Positions 1 through 7,699 of a stretch of 12,763 nt of DNA are shown here, in pieces (position 1 is the first letter of the stretch; every line of letters starts with the position of its first letter). Source of the stretch: JASJBU01 sp965372385. Its GTDB lineage: Bacteria; Pseudomonadota; Gammaproteobacteria; Chromatiales; Chromatiaceae. The stretch covers positions 1 to 12,763 of the forward strand of contig CBDVCD010000072.1 in assembly GCA_965372385.1 (NCBI GenBank), written 5' to 3'. Made by a program: the position numbers and the translations under genes. The notes beneath the pieces are model-generated. The model saw only the letters and a list, made by a program, of their open reading frames with translations, had not been told where the DNA came from and searched no databases.

Positions 1-3000
1 ATCGGCGCGGCGATTCGGCTCATGACTTCGGAGCCGGTGCCCTCGCTGAGGAAGATCGGGATCAGGCCGGCCACGATGACTGCCACGGTCATCGCCTTGG
101 GTCGTACGCGCATGACGGCGCCTTCCATGATGGCTTCACGCAATAGTGGCTGGGTCACACCCCCGATGCGCTCCCGGTCGTGCAGGGCGTTATCGAGATA
201 GACCAGCATCACCACACCGAATTCCGCGGCCACCCCGGCGAGGGCAATAAAGCCCACGCCTACCGCCACCGACAGATTGTAGTCGAGCAGAAAGATCAGC
301 CAGAAGCCGCCGACCAGGGCGAACGGCAGGGAGGCCATCACGATCAGCGCTTCACCGGCATGCCGGAACGCCAGATAGAGCAGCACGAAGATGATCAGCA
401 GGGTCAGGGGGATGACCTGAGTAAGCCGCTCCTGGGCTCGCAGCATGTACTCGTATTGCCCCGACCAGCTGATGGAATAACCCTGCGGGAGTTCCACCTG
501 TTCCCTGACGACCTGCTGGGCCCGTTTCACATAGCTACCCAGATCCACATCGCGGATGTCGACAAAGGTCCAGCCGTTGAGACGGCCATTTTCGCTCTTC
601 AGCATGGGGGGGCCATCGACGATCTTTACCTCGGCCACCTGGGCCAGCGGAATTTGCGCACCGGTGGGCGTGACCAGTGGCAGGGCCCGCAGCTTTTCGA
701 GGTCGTTGCGCTGTTCCCGTGGAAAACGCAGATTGACCGGGTAACGCTCCAGCCCCTCCACCGTCTGGGTGATGTTGATGCCACCGACCGCGGCGGCGAT
801 CACCTGGTTGATGTCGGTGATGTTGAGACCATAGCGGGAGGCCGCCAGGCGATCCGGCAGGATATCGATATAACGCCCACCGGCGACGCGCTCGGAGTAG
901 GCCGAGGTGGTGCCGGGCACGCTCATCACCGCCTTCTCGATATCCTGGCCGATCCTCTCGATAACCTTCAGATCGGGACCGGAGACCTTGACGCCGACAG
1001 GGGTCTTGATACCGGTGGCCAGCATGTCGATACGGGTCTTGATCGGCATCACCCAGGCGTTGGTGACCCCCGGAAAATCTATGCTGGCATCGAGCTCACG
1101 GATCAGTTTTTGGATGGTCATGCCGGGCCGCCATTCGCTCTTGGGTTTGAGCTGGATGAGCGTTTCGATCATGGTCAATGGCGCCGGATCGGTGGCGGTG
1201 TTGGCGCGCCCGATCTTACCGAACACCTGCTTGACCTCCGGCATCTGCTTGATCAGCCGGTCGGTCTGCTGCAACAGCTCCTGGGCCTTGCCGATGGAGA
1301 GGCCGGGCAGGGTGGTTGGCATGTACATCAGGTCGCCCTCATCCAGCTCCGGCATGAACTCCGAACCCAGCCCATCGGCGAAGCGCGCCAGCCAGGGCAG
1401 ATCCACAAAGGTTCTGCGCCACTGGTCAACCCACTCCTTCTGGGTGGCTTCAATCTGCCGCACCATGGGTTGCGGTTCACCGCTCACCGCCTCGATGAGC
1501 TGGAACGGCCATTTCAATGGGGCGAGAAAACCGCTGATGCCGGCAACCGGAATCACCAGGCTCAACACCACCAGCATGGAGTTGATCAGAGTGAAGCGTG
1601 GCCAGCGCATGACGGCGTTCAGCAGCGGGCGGTAGATCCAGATCAGCAGGCGATTGAGCGGATTGGCCGTCTCCGCCGGAATACGGCCACGGATGAAGTA
1701 ACCCATCAGCACCGGCACCAGGGTGACCGCCAGTCCGGCCGAAGCCGCCATCGCATAGGTCTTGGTGTAGGCGAGCGGGGCAAAGAGACGACCCTCCTGG
1801 GCCTCCAGGGTGAACACCGGCAGAAAACTCAGGGTGATGATCAGCAGAGAATAGAACAACGCCGGGCCGACCTCACTCGCCGCCTTGGTCACGGTATTCC
1901 AGTGCTCTACGCCAGAAGGTGGGTGGCCGTAGGCGAGCTTGTAGCGCTCCAGATGTTTGTGCGCATTCTCGATCATCACGATGGCGGCATCCACCATGGC
2001 GCCGATGGCGATCGCAATACCGCCCAGCGACATGATATTGGCATTGATGCCCTGTTGCTGCATGACGATGAAAGAGGTCAGTATCCCAAGGGGCAGGGTG
2101 ACGATGGCGACAAAGGCCGAACGCAGATGAAACAGGAAGATCAGGCAGACCAGGGCGACCACGATGAACTCCTCGATCAGTTTCTCCTGGAGGTTATCCA
2201 CGGCACGTTCGATAAGGGCCGAACGGTCATAGGTATCGATGATCTCCACCCCATCCGGCAGGCCCTGTTTCAACGACTCGAGCTTGGCCTTGACCCGCTG
2301 GATCGTCGCCAGGGCGTTCTCTCCATAGCGCATCACCACGATGCCGCCGGTGACCTCACCCTGACCGTCCAGATCGGCCACCGCCCGGCGCATCTCCGGC
2401 CCCACCTGGATGCGGGCGATGTCACGCAGCAGCACCGGCGTGCCCTGCTCGGTCACGTCGATGGTGATGGTTTGCAGATCCTCCAGGCCTCTCAGATAAC
2501 CCCGCGTACGCACCATGTATTCGGCCTCGGCCAGCTCGATGACCGAACCGCCCACCTCCTGGTTGGCATTGCGGATGGCGTTCGAGACCCGCATCAGCGT
2601 GATACCGTAGGCGCGCAGCTTCTCCGGGTCGACCACCACCTGATACTGGCGCACCATGCCGCCCACCGTGGCTACCTCGGAGACCCCGGGCACCGTCTGC
2701 AGTTCGAATTTGAGGAACCAATCCTGCAGGCTTCTGAGTTGCGCGAGATCGTGTTGTCCCGTGCGGTCCACCAGCGCATAGCTGAACACCCAGCCCACCC
2801 CGGTAGCGTCCGGCCCGAGGTTGGGCTGTACCCCAGCCGGCAGTACGGATGCGGCCTGATTGAGGTACTCCAGCACCCGGGCGCGTGCCCAGTAGAGATC
2901 GGTGCCGTCCTTGAAGATCACGTAGACATAGGAATCCCCAAAGAAGGAGTAGCCACGAACCACTTTGGCGCCGGGCACCGACAGCATGGTGGTGGTGATG

Positions 3001-3203
3001 GGGTAGGTCACCTGCTCCTCCACCACCCGCGGCGACTGACCGGGAAAGTTGGTGCGGATGATGACCTGCACATCCGAGAGATCGGGGATCGCATCCAGCG
3101 GCGTATTCTGTAGCGAGACCCAGCCCCAGCCCGTGATGACCAGGGTGGCGATCAGCACCAGAAAGCGGTTATGCACCGACCAGACAATGAGCTTGTTGAG
3201 CAT
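1..3203 (-). CDS. cusA: CusA-type Cu(I)/Ag(I) efflux RND transporter, 3' end cut by the window edge
   Basis: Inner-membrane pump of the tripartite CusCBA system, using proton-motive force to move monovalent copper or silver out through the envelope. 1,067 residues are visible; the C-terminus lies beyond base 1. The start is ATG at 3203, two bases after the cusB stop, with GGGGGA of the cusB end serving as ribosome binding site. Residues equivalent to E. coli CusA Asp405 (in GAMVDAA, residue 405), Met573, Met623, Glu625 and Met672 are present as Asp405, Met628, Met678, Glu680 and Met727. The proton-relay residues Glu939 and Lys984 correspond to Glu994 (AGVAAEFG) and Lys1036 (RVRPKAMT). The three methionines argue for Cu/Ag rather than the divalent metals of CzcA. 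The constant offset of 55 from Met628 on comes from an extra segment after the seventh membrane span, at roughly residues 557-612. Identification is from remembered family sequences, not a search. Confidence 0.95.
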   Translation of the reverse strand, partial: MLNKLIVWSVHNRFLVLIATLVITGWGWVSLQNTPLDAIPDLSDVQVIIRTNFPGQSPRVVEEQVTYPITTTMLSVPGAKVVRGYSFFGDSYVYVIFKDGTDLYWARARVLEYLNQAASVLPAGVQPNLGPDATGVGWVFSYALVDRTGQHDLAQLRSLQDWFLKFELQTVPGVSEVATVGGMVRQYQVVVDPEKLRAYGITLMRVSNAIRNANQEVGGSVIELAEAEYMVRTRGYLRGLEDLQTITIDVTEQGTPVLLRDIARIQVGPEMRRAVADLDGQGEVTGGIVVMRYGENALATIQRVKAKLESLKQGLPDGVEIIDTYDRSALIERAVDNLQEKLIEEFIVVALVCLIFLFHLRSAFVAIVTLPLGILTSFIVMQQQGINANIMSLGGIAIAIGAMVDAAIVMIENAHKHLERYKLAYGHPPSGVEHWNTVTKAASEVGPALFYSLLIITLSFLPVFTLEAQEGRLFAPLAYTKTYAMAASAGLAVTLVPVLMGYFIRGRIPAETANPLNRLLIWIYRPLLNAVMRWPRFTLINSMLVVLSLVIPVAGISGFLAPLKWPFQLIEAVSGEPQPMVRQIEATQKEWVDQWRRTFVDLPWLARFADGLGSEFMPELDEGDLMYMPTTLPGLSIGKAQELLQQTDRLIKQMPEVKQVFGKIGRANTATDPAPLTMIETLIQLKPKSEWRPGMTIQKLIRELDASIDFPGVTNAWVMPIKTRIDMLATGIKTPVGVKVSGPDLKVIERIGQDIEKAVMSVPGTTSAYSERVAGGRYIDILPDRLAASRYGLNITDINQVIAAAVGGINITQTVEGLERYPVNLRFPREQRNDLEKLRALPLVTPTGAQIPLAQVAEVKIVDGPPMLKSENGRLNGWTFVDIRDVDLGSYVKRAQQVVREQVELPQGYSISWSGQYEYMLRAQERLTQVIPLTLLIIFVLLYLAFRHAGEALIVMASLPFALVGGFWLIFLLDYNLSVAVGVGFIALAGVAAEFGVVMLVYLDNALHDRERIGGVTQPLLREAIMEGAVMRVRPKAMTVAVIVAGLIPIFLSEGTGSEVMSRIAAP

Positions 3204-3205
3204 GA

Positions 3206-4456
3206 CTATTCCCCCATGCGCAGAAAGCTGGCCTGCAGACTCGATTCCGAGTCGATCAGGAACTGCCCGGAGATCACCACTTCATCACCCGCCTCGAGGC
3301 CGTTGAGTATCTCCACCCGGCCGGTACGCGCCGCACCGGTCACCACATCCACCGGTTGAAAACGTCCGTTCCCCAGCGCCTTGATCACGCTGGTCCGCTC
3401 ACCGGTCTCGATCAGGGCTTCCGCCGGGATCATCAGGGTATTGTGTTTCGGTCCCCCATAGATCGTCACCTCGGCGAACATGTTGGCCTTGAGCCGGCCG
3501 TCCGGATTGTCGAAGGTCAGTCGCACCCGCAGGGTGCGGGTGCGAGGGTCGAGATCCGGGTAGATGTAGTCGACCTTGCCCTCCCAAGTGCGTCCCGGGT
3601 AGGCGGGCACGGTCATCTCGGTGCGCAGCCCTTCGTGCAGCCAGTCGATCTGGTACTCGAAGACGTCGACCAGGACCCACATGTGCGAGGGATCGACGAT
3701 GGTGAAGATCTCCATCTCCGGTTTGACGAACATGCCCTCACGGGCCTGCAGCTGGGCCATGATTCCCTTGGCCGGGGCGTGCAGAGGTATCGTATTCTGG
3801 CTCTTTTTGCGCTTCTGGATCCGGTTGATGGTGCCCTCGGTGACACCCAGCAGGCGCAGGCGATTGCGCGCCTTTTCGATGTTCCTGGGGCCACCTTTCT
3901 GATCCAGGGCAATGAGAAAGTCGACCTGGGCCGCGAGTATTTCAGGCGAATAGAGCTGAGCCAGCAGCTCACCCCGTTTTACCGGGTCACCCTCGGCGCG
4001 AAATTTGAGCTTTTCGATCCAGCCTTCGGTGCGTGGATGCATATGCACCAGTCGGGTCTCGTCGTAATCGATCCGGCCGACGGTCTGGATGTGTTTCCAC
4101 AGGGTGTCACGCCTTGCCTGCTCGGTGCGCACCCCCATGCTCTGGATCACCGCATGACTGACCTCGATGGCCGGGTGTTCGCTCTGCTGTATCTCGAGCA
4201 TCTTCTGCACCAGTTCCATGCCGCAGATGGGGCAGGTTCCTGGCTCGCCCCTGACGATCTGGGGATGCATCGGGCAGACATATTTCGCATCGAGATGCTT
4301 GCGGGCATGCTCTTCGAGTGAGTCATCCAACGCGGCGGTGAACGACTCTGAGGGATTGGGGTTGGGCGTCTCAGCGCTGCAACCGAATAAAATCAACAGG
4401 GGCAGCAGAGCAAAGAGAGAAACCCGGACCAGCCGGTAAGGCAGAAAACGAAACAT
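3206..4456 (-). CDS. cusB: CusB-type periplasmic membrane-fusion lipoprotein with heavy-metal-binding domain
   Basis: Adaptor linking the CusA pump to an outer-membrane channel and passing metal to CusA. The protein has 416 residues from ATG at 4456, which has AGGAG eight bases upstream. An ATG 30 bases further up (4486) lacks a ribosome binding site and would put ten extra residues before the signal. Residues 1-25 are a signal ending in a lipobox-like LFGC with Cys26, so it is probably a lipoprotein. Residues 59-84 form a small heavy-metal-binding domain with Cys61, Met63, His64, Cys75, Cys78 and Met80 (pattern CPMHP then CPICGM). The rest shows the membrane-fusion architecture: barrel-sandwich strand with GWIEKL (residues 145-150), alpha-hairpin around 165-215, return lipoyl half around 222-256, then beta-barrel. 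It ends two bases before cusA, so the two are co-translated. The N-terminal Met motif that binds copper in E. coli CusB is absent; the CPMHP domain probably replaces it. Confidence 0.92.
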   Translation of the reverse strand: MFRFLPYRLVRVSLFALLPLLILFGCSAETPNPNPSESFTAALDDSLEEHARKHLDAKYVCPMHPQIVRGEPGTCPICGMELVQKMLEIQQSEHPAIEVSHAVIQSMGVRTEQARRDTLWKHIQTVGRIDYDETRLVHMHPRTEGWIEKLKFRAEGDPVKRGELLAQLYSPEILAAQVDFLIALDQKGGPRNIEKARNRLRLLGVTEGTINRIQKRKKSQNTIPLHAPAKGIMAQLQAREGMFVKPEMEIFTIVDPSHMWVLVDVFEYQIDWLHEGLRTEMTVPAYPGRTWEGKVDYIYPDLDPRTRTLRVRLTFDNPDGRLKANMFAEVTIYGGPKHNTLMIPAEALIETGERTSVIKALGNGRFQPVDVVTGAARTGRVEILNGLEAGDEVVISGQFLIDSESSLQASFLRMGE

Positions 4457-4513
4457 ACTAACAACTCCTGGTAGAAAGAGGGCCATGGACCAGCGGTCAT
4501 GGCGGAAAACTCG

Positions 4514-4894
4514 TCAGACCAGGGGTTGAATCGGTGGGCGGTAGAGGGAGCTCGAAAGAGGGGCGGGGGGTTCGGCTGTATCCGGCGACCGCCGGATGCC
4601 CGCGTGGAGATGAAGGGTGACAAACAGGCCGTACTCCAGGCTCAGGGTCAGAGGCACGGCCAGGTCACAGCAATCACAGCTCAGGGATGACTGACCTTCC
4701 TGGCAGTTTTGGCAAGCGTCATCCTGCACGCTGGCGGAGGACTGGTGGCAGGGCATCTCCGCGGTGACGGGATCGGATGCCGTTGGCGTGACCCAGTGTG
4801 CCTGGGTGAGTAGCGGCAGCAGGAACAGCAGACAGGCAACCGACCAGGCTATGCGCCTGGTCAGGAGAGTCGGTCTGTTGATCTGCTGCGTCAT
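4514..4894 (-). CDS. small exported Cys-rich protein, CopL/DUF2946-like, of the copper operon
   Basis: A 126-residue protein with a signal sequence (hydrophobic residues about 15-32, preceded by RR) that probably ends near QAHW. The exported part has Cys49 in EMPCHQ, Cys61 and Cys64 in a CxxC, and Cys73, Cys75 and Cys76 in CDCC, followed by a hydrophobic stretch (79-98) and a proline-rich tail ending LYRPPIQPLV. Small secreted proteins with scattered Cys/Met/His and a terminal RPP-type tail often precede copper and RND metal-efflux genes (CopL, DUF2946 groups). The assignment rests on that resemblance and on context. A role in periplasmic copper binding or in regulating the operon is inference. 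It lies 57 bases upstream of cusB and 38 downstream of the EGKCG peptide gene. An in-frame TGA at 4910-4912 excludes a much longer N-terminus. No good ribosome binding site precedes the ATG, so translation may depend on coupling. Confidence 0.6.
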   Translation of the reverse strand: MTQQINRPTLLTRRIAWSVACLLFLLPLLTQAHWVTPTASDPVTAEMPCHQSSASVQDDACQNCQEGQSSLSCDCCDLAVPLTLSLEYGLFVTLHLHAGIRRSPDTAEPPAPLSSSLYRPPIQPLV

Positions 4895-4932
4895 GGCTGG
4901 TTCAGTGCGTCAGGAGAGGTGAAGCGGCGGCT

Positions 4933-5286
4933 TCAGTTACCACCGCATTTACTAGCGCCGCACTGCATACTGCCGGAGGATTTGCCCTCACCGGGCTTGC
5001 CCGCTTCGGTTTCCATGGCCTCCGCGGGTTTGTCGCCGGTGGACATGTTGCTGCCGCATTTGCCCTCGCCACACTTCATGGCTTCACCAGGTTTGCCGCT
5101 ACCAGACATCTCACCGCTGCACTTACCGCTCTCATTCTGGGCGATCAGAGGCAGCTCGGAGGCGTTCGCCTGTTTTGCGCCGAAGGGATTCTCGCATGCC
5201 AGGGCGGTACCCGTGGTGGCAAACAGGGCAAAGATAGAGATGGCTGCAACGGTTGCCAGGGAGCGGCGCAGGGTAGCTTGAATCAT
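4933..5286 (-). CDS. secreted EGKCG-motif peptide, HvfA/bufferin-like copper-buffer precursor
   Basis: A 117-residue secreted low-complexity peptide. Residues 1-30 are a signal peptide with an ALA cleavage site, giving a mature protein beginning CENPFG. The mature part is rich in Gly, Lys, Ser, Met and Glu, with cysteines at 31, 56, 72, 77, 109 and 114. Most of them follow Lys and precede Gly (KCG, EGKCG, SKCGG), and GKPGEAM-type units recur. An NPFG start followed by EGKCG-like motifs is a hallmark I recall for HvfA and related COG3767 low-complexity proteins. In those groups a DUF692 (MNIO) enzyme turns the cysteines into copper-binding thiooxazoles. No DUF692 or DUF2063 gene is in this window, so modification here is unproven, and the peptide may bind copper unmodified. 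It is the first gene of the cus operon, with AAAGGAG nine bases before the ATG. Confidence 0.75.
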   Translation of the reverse strand: MIQATLRRSLATVAAISIFALFATTGTALACENPFGAKQANASELPLIAQNESGKCSGEMSGSGKPGEAMKCGEGKCGSNMSTGDKPAEAMETEAGKPGEGKSSGSMQCGASKCGGN

Positions 5287-5310
5287 TTAGAACTCTCCTT
5301 TGGAATTATT

Positions 5311-5329
5311 CTGTCCGATTTATAGACAG
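5311..5329. promoter_or_regulatory. short inverted repeat upstream of the copper operon, possible operator
   Basis: Bases 5311-5315 (CTGTC) and 5325-5329 (GACAG) form a perfect 5-bp inverted repeat around a 9-base A/T-rich spacer. On the minus strand the spacer reads TATAAATCG and contains a plausible -10 element. It lies about 25-43 bases upstream of the EGKCG peptide gene, in the 124-base gap shared with the divergent oxidoreductase genes. It does not match the CueR or CusR boxes I know. A role as operator is inference, and arms of this length can arise by chance. Confidence 0.25.
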
Positions 5330-5410
5330 CATTCAGATAAAAAATTCACCTAATACTCGCATTTTCTTCGCCGCTTGCGAACCCCTGAGAGAGTACTTAG
5401 TCTATTTGTT

Positions 5411-5992
5411 ATGATTTTGCGCAAAACCACTAACCAGGATTTCCTCGCCCAATGGCGTGTCCAGACACTCTCCCGCCGGCGTCTGCTCCTGGGACTGGCT
5501 GGAGGTTCACTGGCCGCACTGATGCCCCTTTCGTTGCTGGCGGAAGAGCGTGAGCAGCCGTCAGAAGATTATCCCTGGCGGGTGCTGGAGGCCGTGCAGG
5601 ATCAGCTTTTCCCGAGTGAGCCCAATGCGCCAGGCGCCCGTGAACTCAACGCCCTCGGCTATCTGAAGTGGGTGGTTGGCGATCCCGGAATCGATGCGGA
5701 GGAGCGCCGCTTCATCCTGCGTGGGGTCGAGTGGCTCGATGATCTGTCACGCCAAACCCATCAAACCCCTTTCCTTGATCTTTCCAACACCCAGCAGGAA
5801 GCCATGCTGAACCGGATCGCCCAAAGCGAGGCGGGGGAGAACTGGCTGGCCACCCTGCTGCTGTATATTTTCGAGGCGCTGCTGACCGATCCGATCTATG
5901 GCGGCAATCCCGCTGCCATCGGCTGGCGCTGGCTGGGCCATCGTCCCGGCTTTCCCCGGCCCAACGAAAAGAATAGATACGGGGTGAGCTGA
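5411..5992 (+). CDS. Tat-exported small subunit, gluconate 2-dehydrogenase subunit 3 family
   Basis: A 193-residue protein with a twin-arginine signal: SRRRLLLGLAGG at residues 21-32, then a hydrophobic stretch to about residue 44 ending LLA. The remainder is alpha-helical with DYPWRVLEAVQDQLFPSE near the start of the mature part and LLLYIFEALLTDPIYGGNP followed by GWRWLGH near the end, typical of the gluconate 2-dehydrogenase subunit 3 family. In the three-subunit FAD dehydrogenases the equivalent gamma subunit carries the Tat signal and acts as a hitch-hiker chaperone exporting the folded catalytic subunit. The stop TGA shares one base with the ATG of the next gene (TGATG at 5990-5994), so translation is coupled. 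ATG at 5411 is chosen; a TTG at 5375 would add 12 residues and neither has a clear ribosome binding site. Confidence 0.85.
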   Translation: MILRKTTNQDFLAQWRVQTLSRRRLLLGLAGGSLAALMPLSLLAEEREQPSEDYPWRVLEAVQDQLFPSEPNAPGARELNALGYLKWVVGDPGIDAEERRFILRGVEWLDDLSRQTHQTPFLDLSNTQQEAMLNRIAQSEAGENWLATLLLYIFEALLTDPIYGGNPAAIGWRWLGHRPGFPRPNEKNRYGVS

Positions 5993-7695
5993 TGGAATCC
6001 GAATTCGATGTCTGTGTGATCGGCAGCGGCGCCGGCGCTGGCCCGGTGGTCTGGAGTCTGACCCAGGCAGGCTACTCGGTGGTGGTGCTGGAAAAGGGTC
6101 CCTGGTTCAAACAGGCCGATTTCAGCAAGGACGAACTGGCCTGTTGTCGCCGCAGCCACTACACCCCGAGGCTGCGAGACGAGCAGCATGTGCTTGAAGA
6201 GCCCGCGGGAGATGGCTGGAAGGCGACCCCCACCTCAGAGTCCAAGCGGGATTTCTGGAACGGCAACATGGTGGGCGGATCGAGCAACCTGATGTCCGGC
6301 TTCTTTCATCGTCTGAAGCCCCAGGATTTTCGCCTGCATGCGGAATTTGGTCCCATCGAAGGGGCCAACCGGGTCGACTGGCCGATCACTTATAATGATC
6401 TCGAACCCTACTATACCAAGGTGGAGCAGGTCGTTGGGGTCTCCGGGGCCTTTAAACCTCATCCCAACGCGGAACCCCGCTCTACCGCCGATTTTCCCTA
6501 TCCACCCACCCTGGAGCATCCGGTGTCGGCCTGGATCGACAGCGCCTGCCGGGAGCTGGGTTTTCACTCATTACAAGTACCCCGCGCCATTCTGCCGCTC
6601 CAGGACAAACAGCGGGGCCCCTGCTCCTATTCCGGCTATTGCGGCAGTTACGGCTGCTCCACCGGCGCTAAGGGCAGCGCCCGGGCGGCCCTGATCGAGC
6701 CCTCGCTGGCCACCGGTCGCTGCGATCTGCGTCCCCATGCCAAGGTGTTTCGCCTGCACAGCGATGCGCAGGGGAGGGTGACCCAGGCGGAGTATTACGA
6801 TAGGGAGGGGAAAAGCCGCCGTGTCAGTGCCCGCATCTTCGTGGTCGCCTGCCAGGCGATCGAGAGCGCCCGGTTGCTGCTGGCCAGTCCGGGAGCGGCC
6901 CATCCCGATGGCTTGGGCAATCGCCAGGGTCAGGTCGGCCGTAACCTGATCTTCTCCGCCGGCGGCGCCGGCAGCGGCTATTTCACCTACAAGAAACTCA
7001 CACCGGAAAAGGCAGCCCAGGTGCGCGCGCTCGGTCCCTTCGTCAACCGCGCCCTGCAGGACTGGTACAGCATCAAGGACAAAAGTTTCGCTGAGCGTCC
7101 CGTCAAGGGCGGTACCATCGAGTTTCTCTTCAGTCATCCCAACCCCATCTCCAGGGCCAATGGACTGCGCTGGGAGAAGGGTGAGCTGATCTGGGGTGCA
7201 CCGCTGAAGCGCAAGCTGGAGCGCTGGTTCAGCGAAGACCGTAAACTGATCTTCGAGGTCTTCAGTGACTGGCTGCCCAACGATAACTGCTTCGTCAGCC
7301 TCGACCCGTCGGTGAAGGACAAGTGGGGTAGTCCGGTGGCCCGGGTGCGGCTCGGTGCCCATCCTCACGATCTGAAGGTAGGCCGCTATCTGGCGCAGAA
7401 GGGCGAACAGGTGCTGAGAACCATGGGTCTGGACTGGGTCAGCTCCAGTGTCAGCGCCTCACCCCCGCCCAATCTGGTGGCCGGTGGCTGCCGTTTCGGC
7501 ACCGACCCGAAGACTTCGGTGCTCGATCCCGATTGCCGGGTCTGGGGGGCGGACAACCTGTTCGTCTCCGACGCCTCCTTCATGCCCACCGGCGGCAGCG
7601 TGCCCTACACCTGGACCATCTATGCCAATGCCTTCCGGGTGGCGGAGCGGATCATCGGGCAGTTAGGCGGTGGTAATCCTGGCGGTGTTGCATAA
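5992..7695 (+). CDS. GMC-family FAD-dependent dehydrogenase catalytic subunit with 3Fe-4S cysteine motif
   Basis: A 567-residue flavoprotein, the normal size for FAD-dependent gluconate, sorbitol or glucose dehydrogenase catalytic subunits. The FAD Rossmann motif is GSGAGAG at residues 11-17, with the ribose-binding acidic residue in VVLEKG. MVGGSSNLMSG is the GMC signature region. Cys211, Cys217 and Cys221 (C-x5-C-x3-C) match the spacing of the 3Fe-4S ligands of Burkholderia FAD-glucose dehydrogenase. The C-terminal FAD region is NLFVSDASFMPTGG. Two usual catalytic positions look unusual: where GMC enzymes have HxxGTxRMG this protein has N494-LVAGGCRFG, with Leu495 at the His position, and the later Asn-Pro-Thr region reads GGSVPYTW. 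There is no signal peptide; export with the Tat small subunit encoded just upstream is expected. The substrate cannot be told. No multihaem cytochrome subunit is adjacent, so the electron acceptor is unknown. Confidence 0.9.
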   Translation: MESEFDVCVIGSGAGAGPVVWSLTQAGYSVVVLEKGPWFKQADFSKDELACCRRSHYTPRLRDEQHVLEEPAGDGWKATPTSESKRDFWNGNMVGGSSNLMSGFFHRLKPQDFRLHAEFGPIEGANRVDWPITYNDLEPYYTKVEQVVGVSGAFKPHPNAEPRSTADFPYPPTLEHPVSAWIDSACRELGFHSLQVPRAILPLQDKQRGPCSYSGYCGSYGCSTGAKGSARAALIEPSLATGRCDLRPHAKVFRLHSDAQGRVTQAEYYDREGKSRRVSARIFVVACQAIESARLLLASPGAAHPDGLGNRQGQVGRNLIFSAGGAGSGYFTYKKLTPEKAAQVRALGPFVNRALQDWYSIKDKSFAERPVKGGTIEFLFSHPNPISRANGLRWEKGELIWGAPLKRKLERWFSEDRKLIFEVFSDWLPNDNCFVSLDPSVKDKWGSPVARVRLGAHPHDLKVGRYLAQKGEQVLRTMGLDWVSSSVSASPPPNLVAGGCRFGTDPKTSVLDPDCRVWGADNLFVSDASFMPTGGSVPYTWTIYANAFRVAERIIGQLGGGNPGGVA

Positions 7696-7699
7696 GCCA

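Noticed and set aside
180..3113. Uninterrupted plus-strand reading frame of 977 codons opposite cusA
   Set aside because: It is codon-aligned antisense to cusA, is rich in His/Gln/Asp/Gly as expected from reversed high-GC codons, has no domain motifs and no plausible start. The minus-strand frame carries every CusA hallmark.
3356..4321. Plus-strand open frame of 321 codons opposite cusB
   Set aside because: Antisense shadow of a GC-rich gene; no recognisable motif, and the other strand encodes an unambiguous CusB.
4457..4486. Upstream ATG for cusB at 4486
   Set aside because: The next ATG at 4456 has AGGAG at proper spacing and gives a normal lipoprotein signal.
4919..5281. Plus-strand open frame opposite the EGKCG peptide gene
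   Set aside because: Pro/Ser/Leu repeats mirror the Gly/Lys/Ala repeats of the real gene. The minus strand has a signal peptide and a strong ribosome binding site.
5375..5410. TTG start giving 12 more residues to the Tat small subunit
   Set aside because: No ribosome binding site precedes it, and the added residues would lengthen the region before the twin-arginine motif; ATG at 5411 is preferred.
6571..7368. Minus-strand open frame of 265 codons within the GMC dehydrogenase
   Set aside because: Antisense shadow; the plus strand encodes a full-length flavoprotein across the whole interval.
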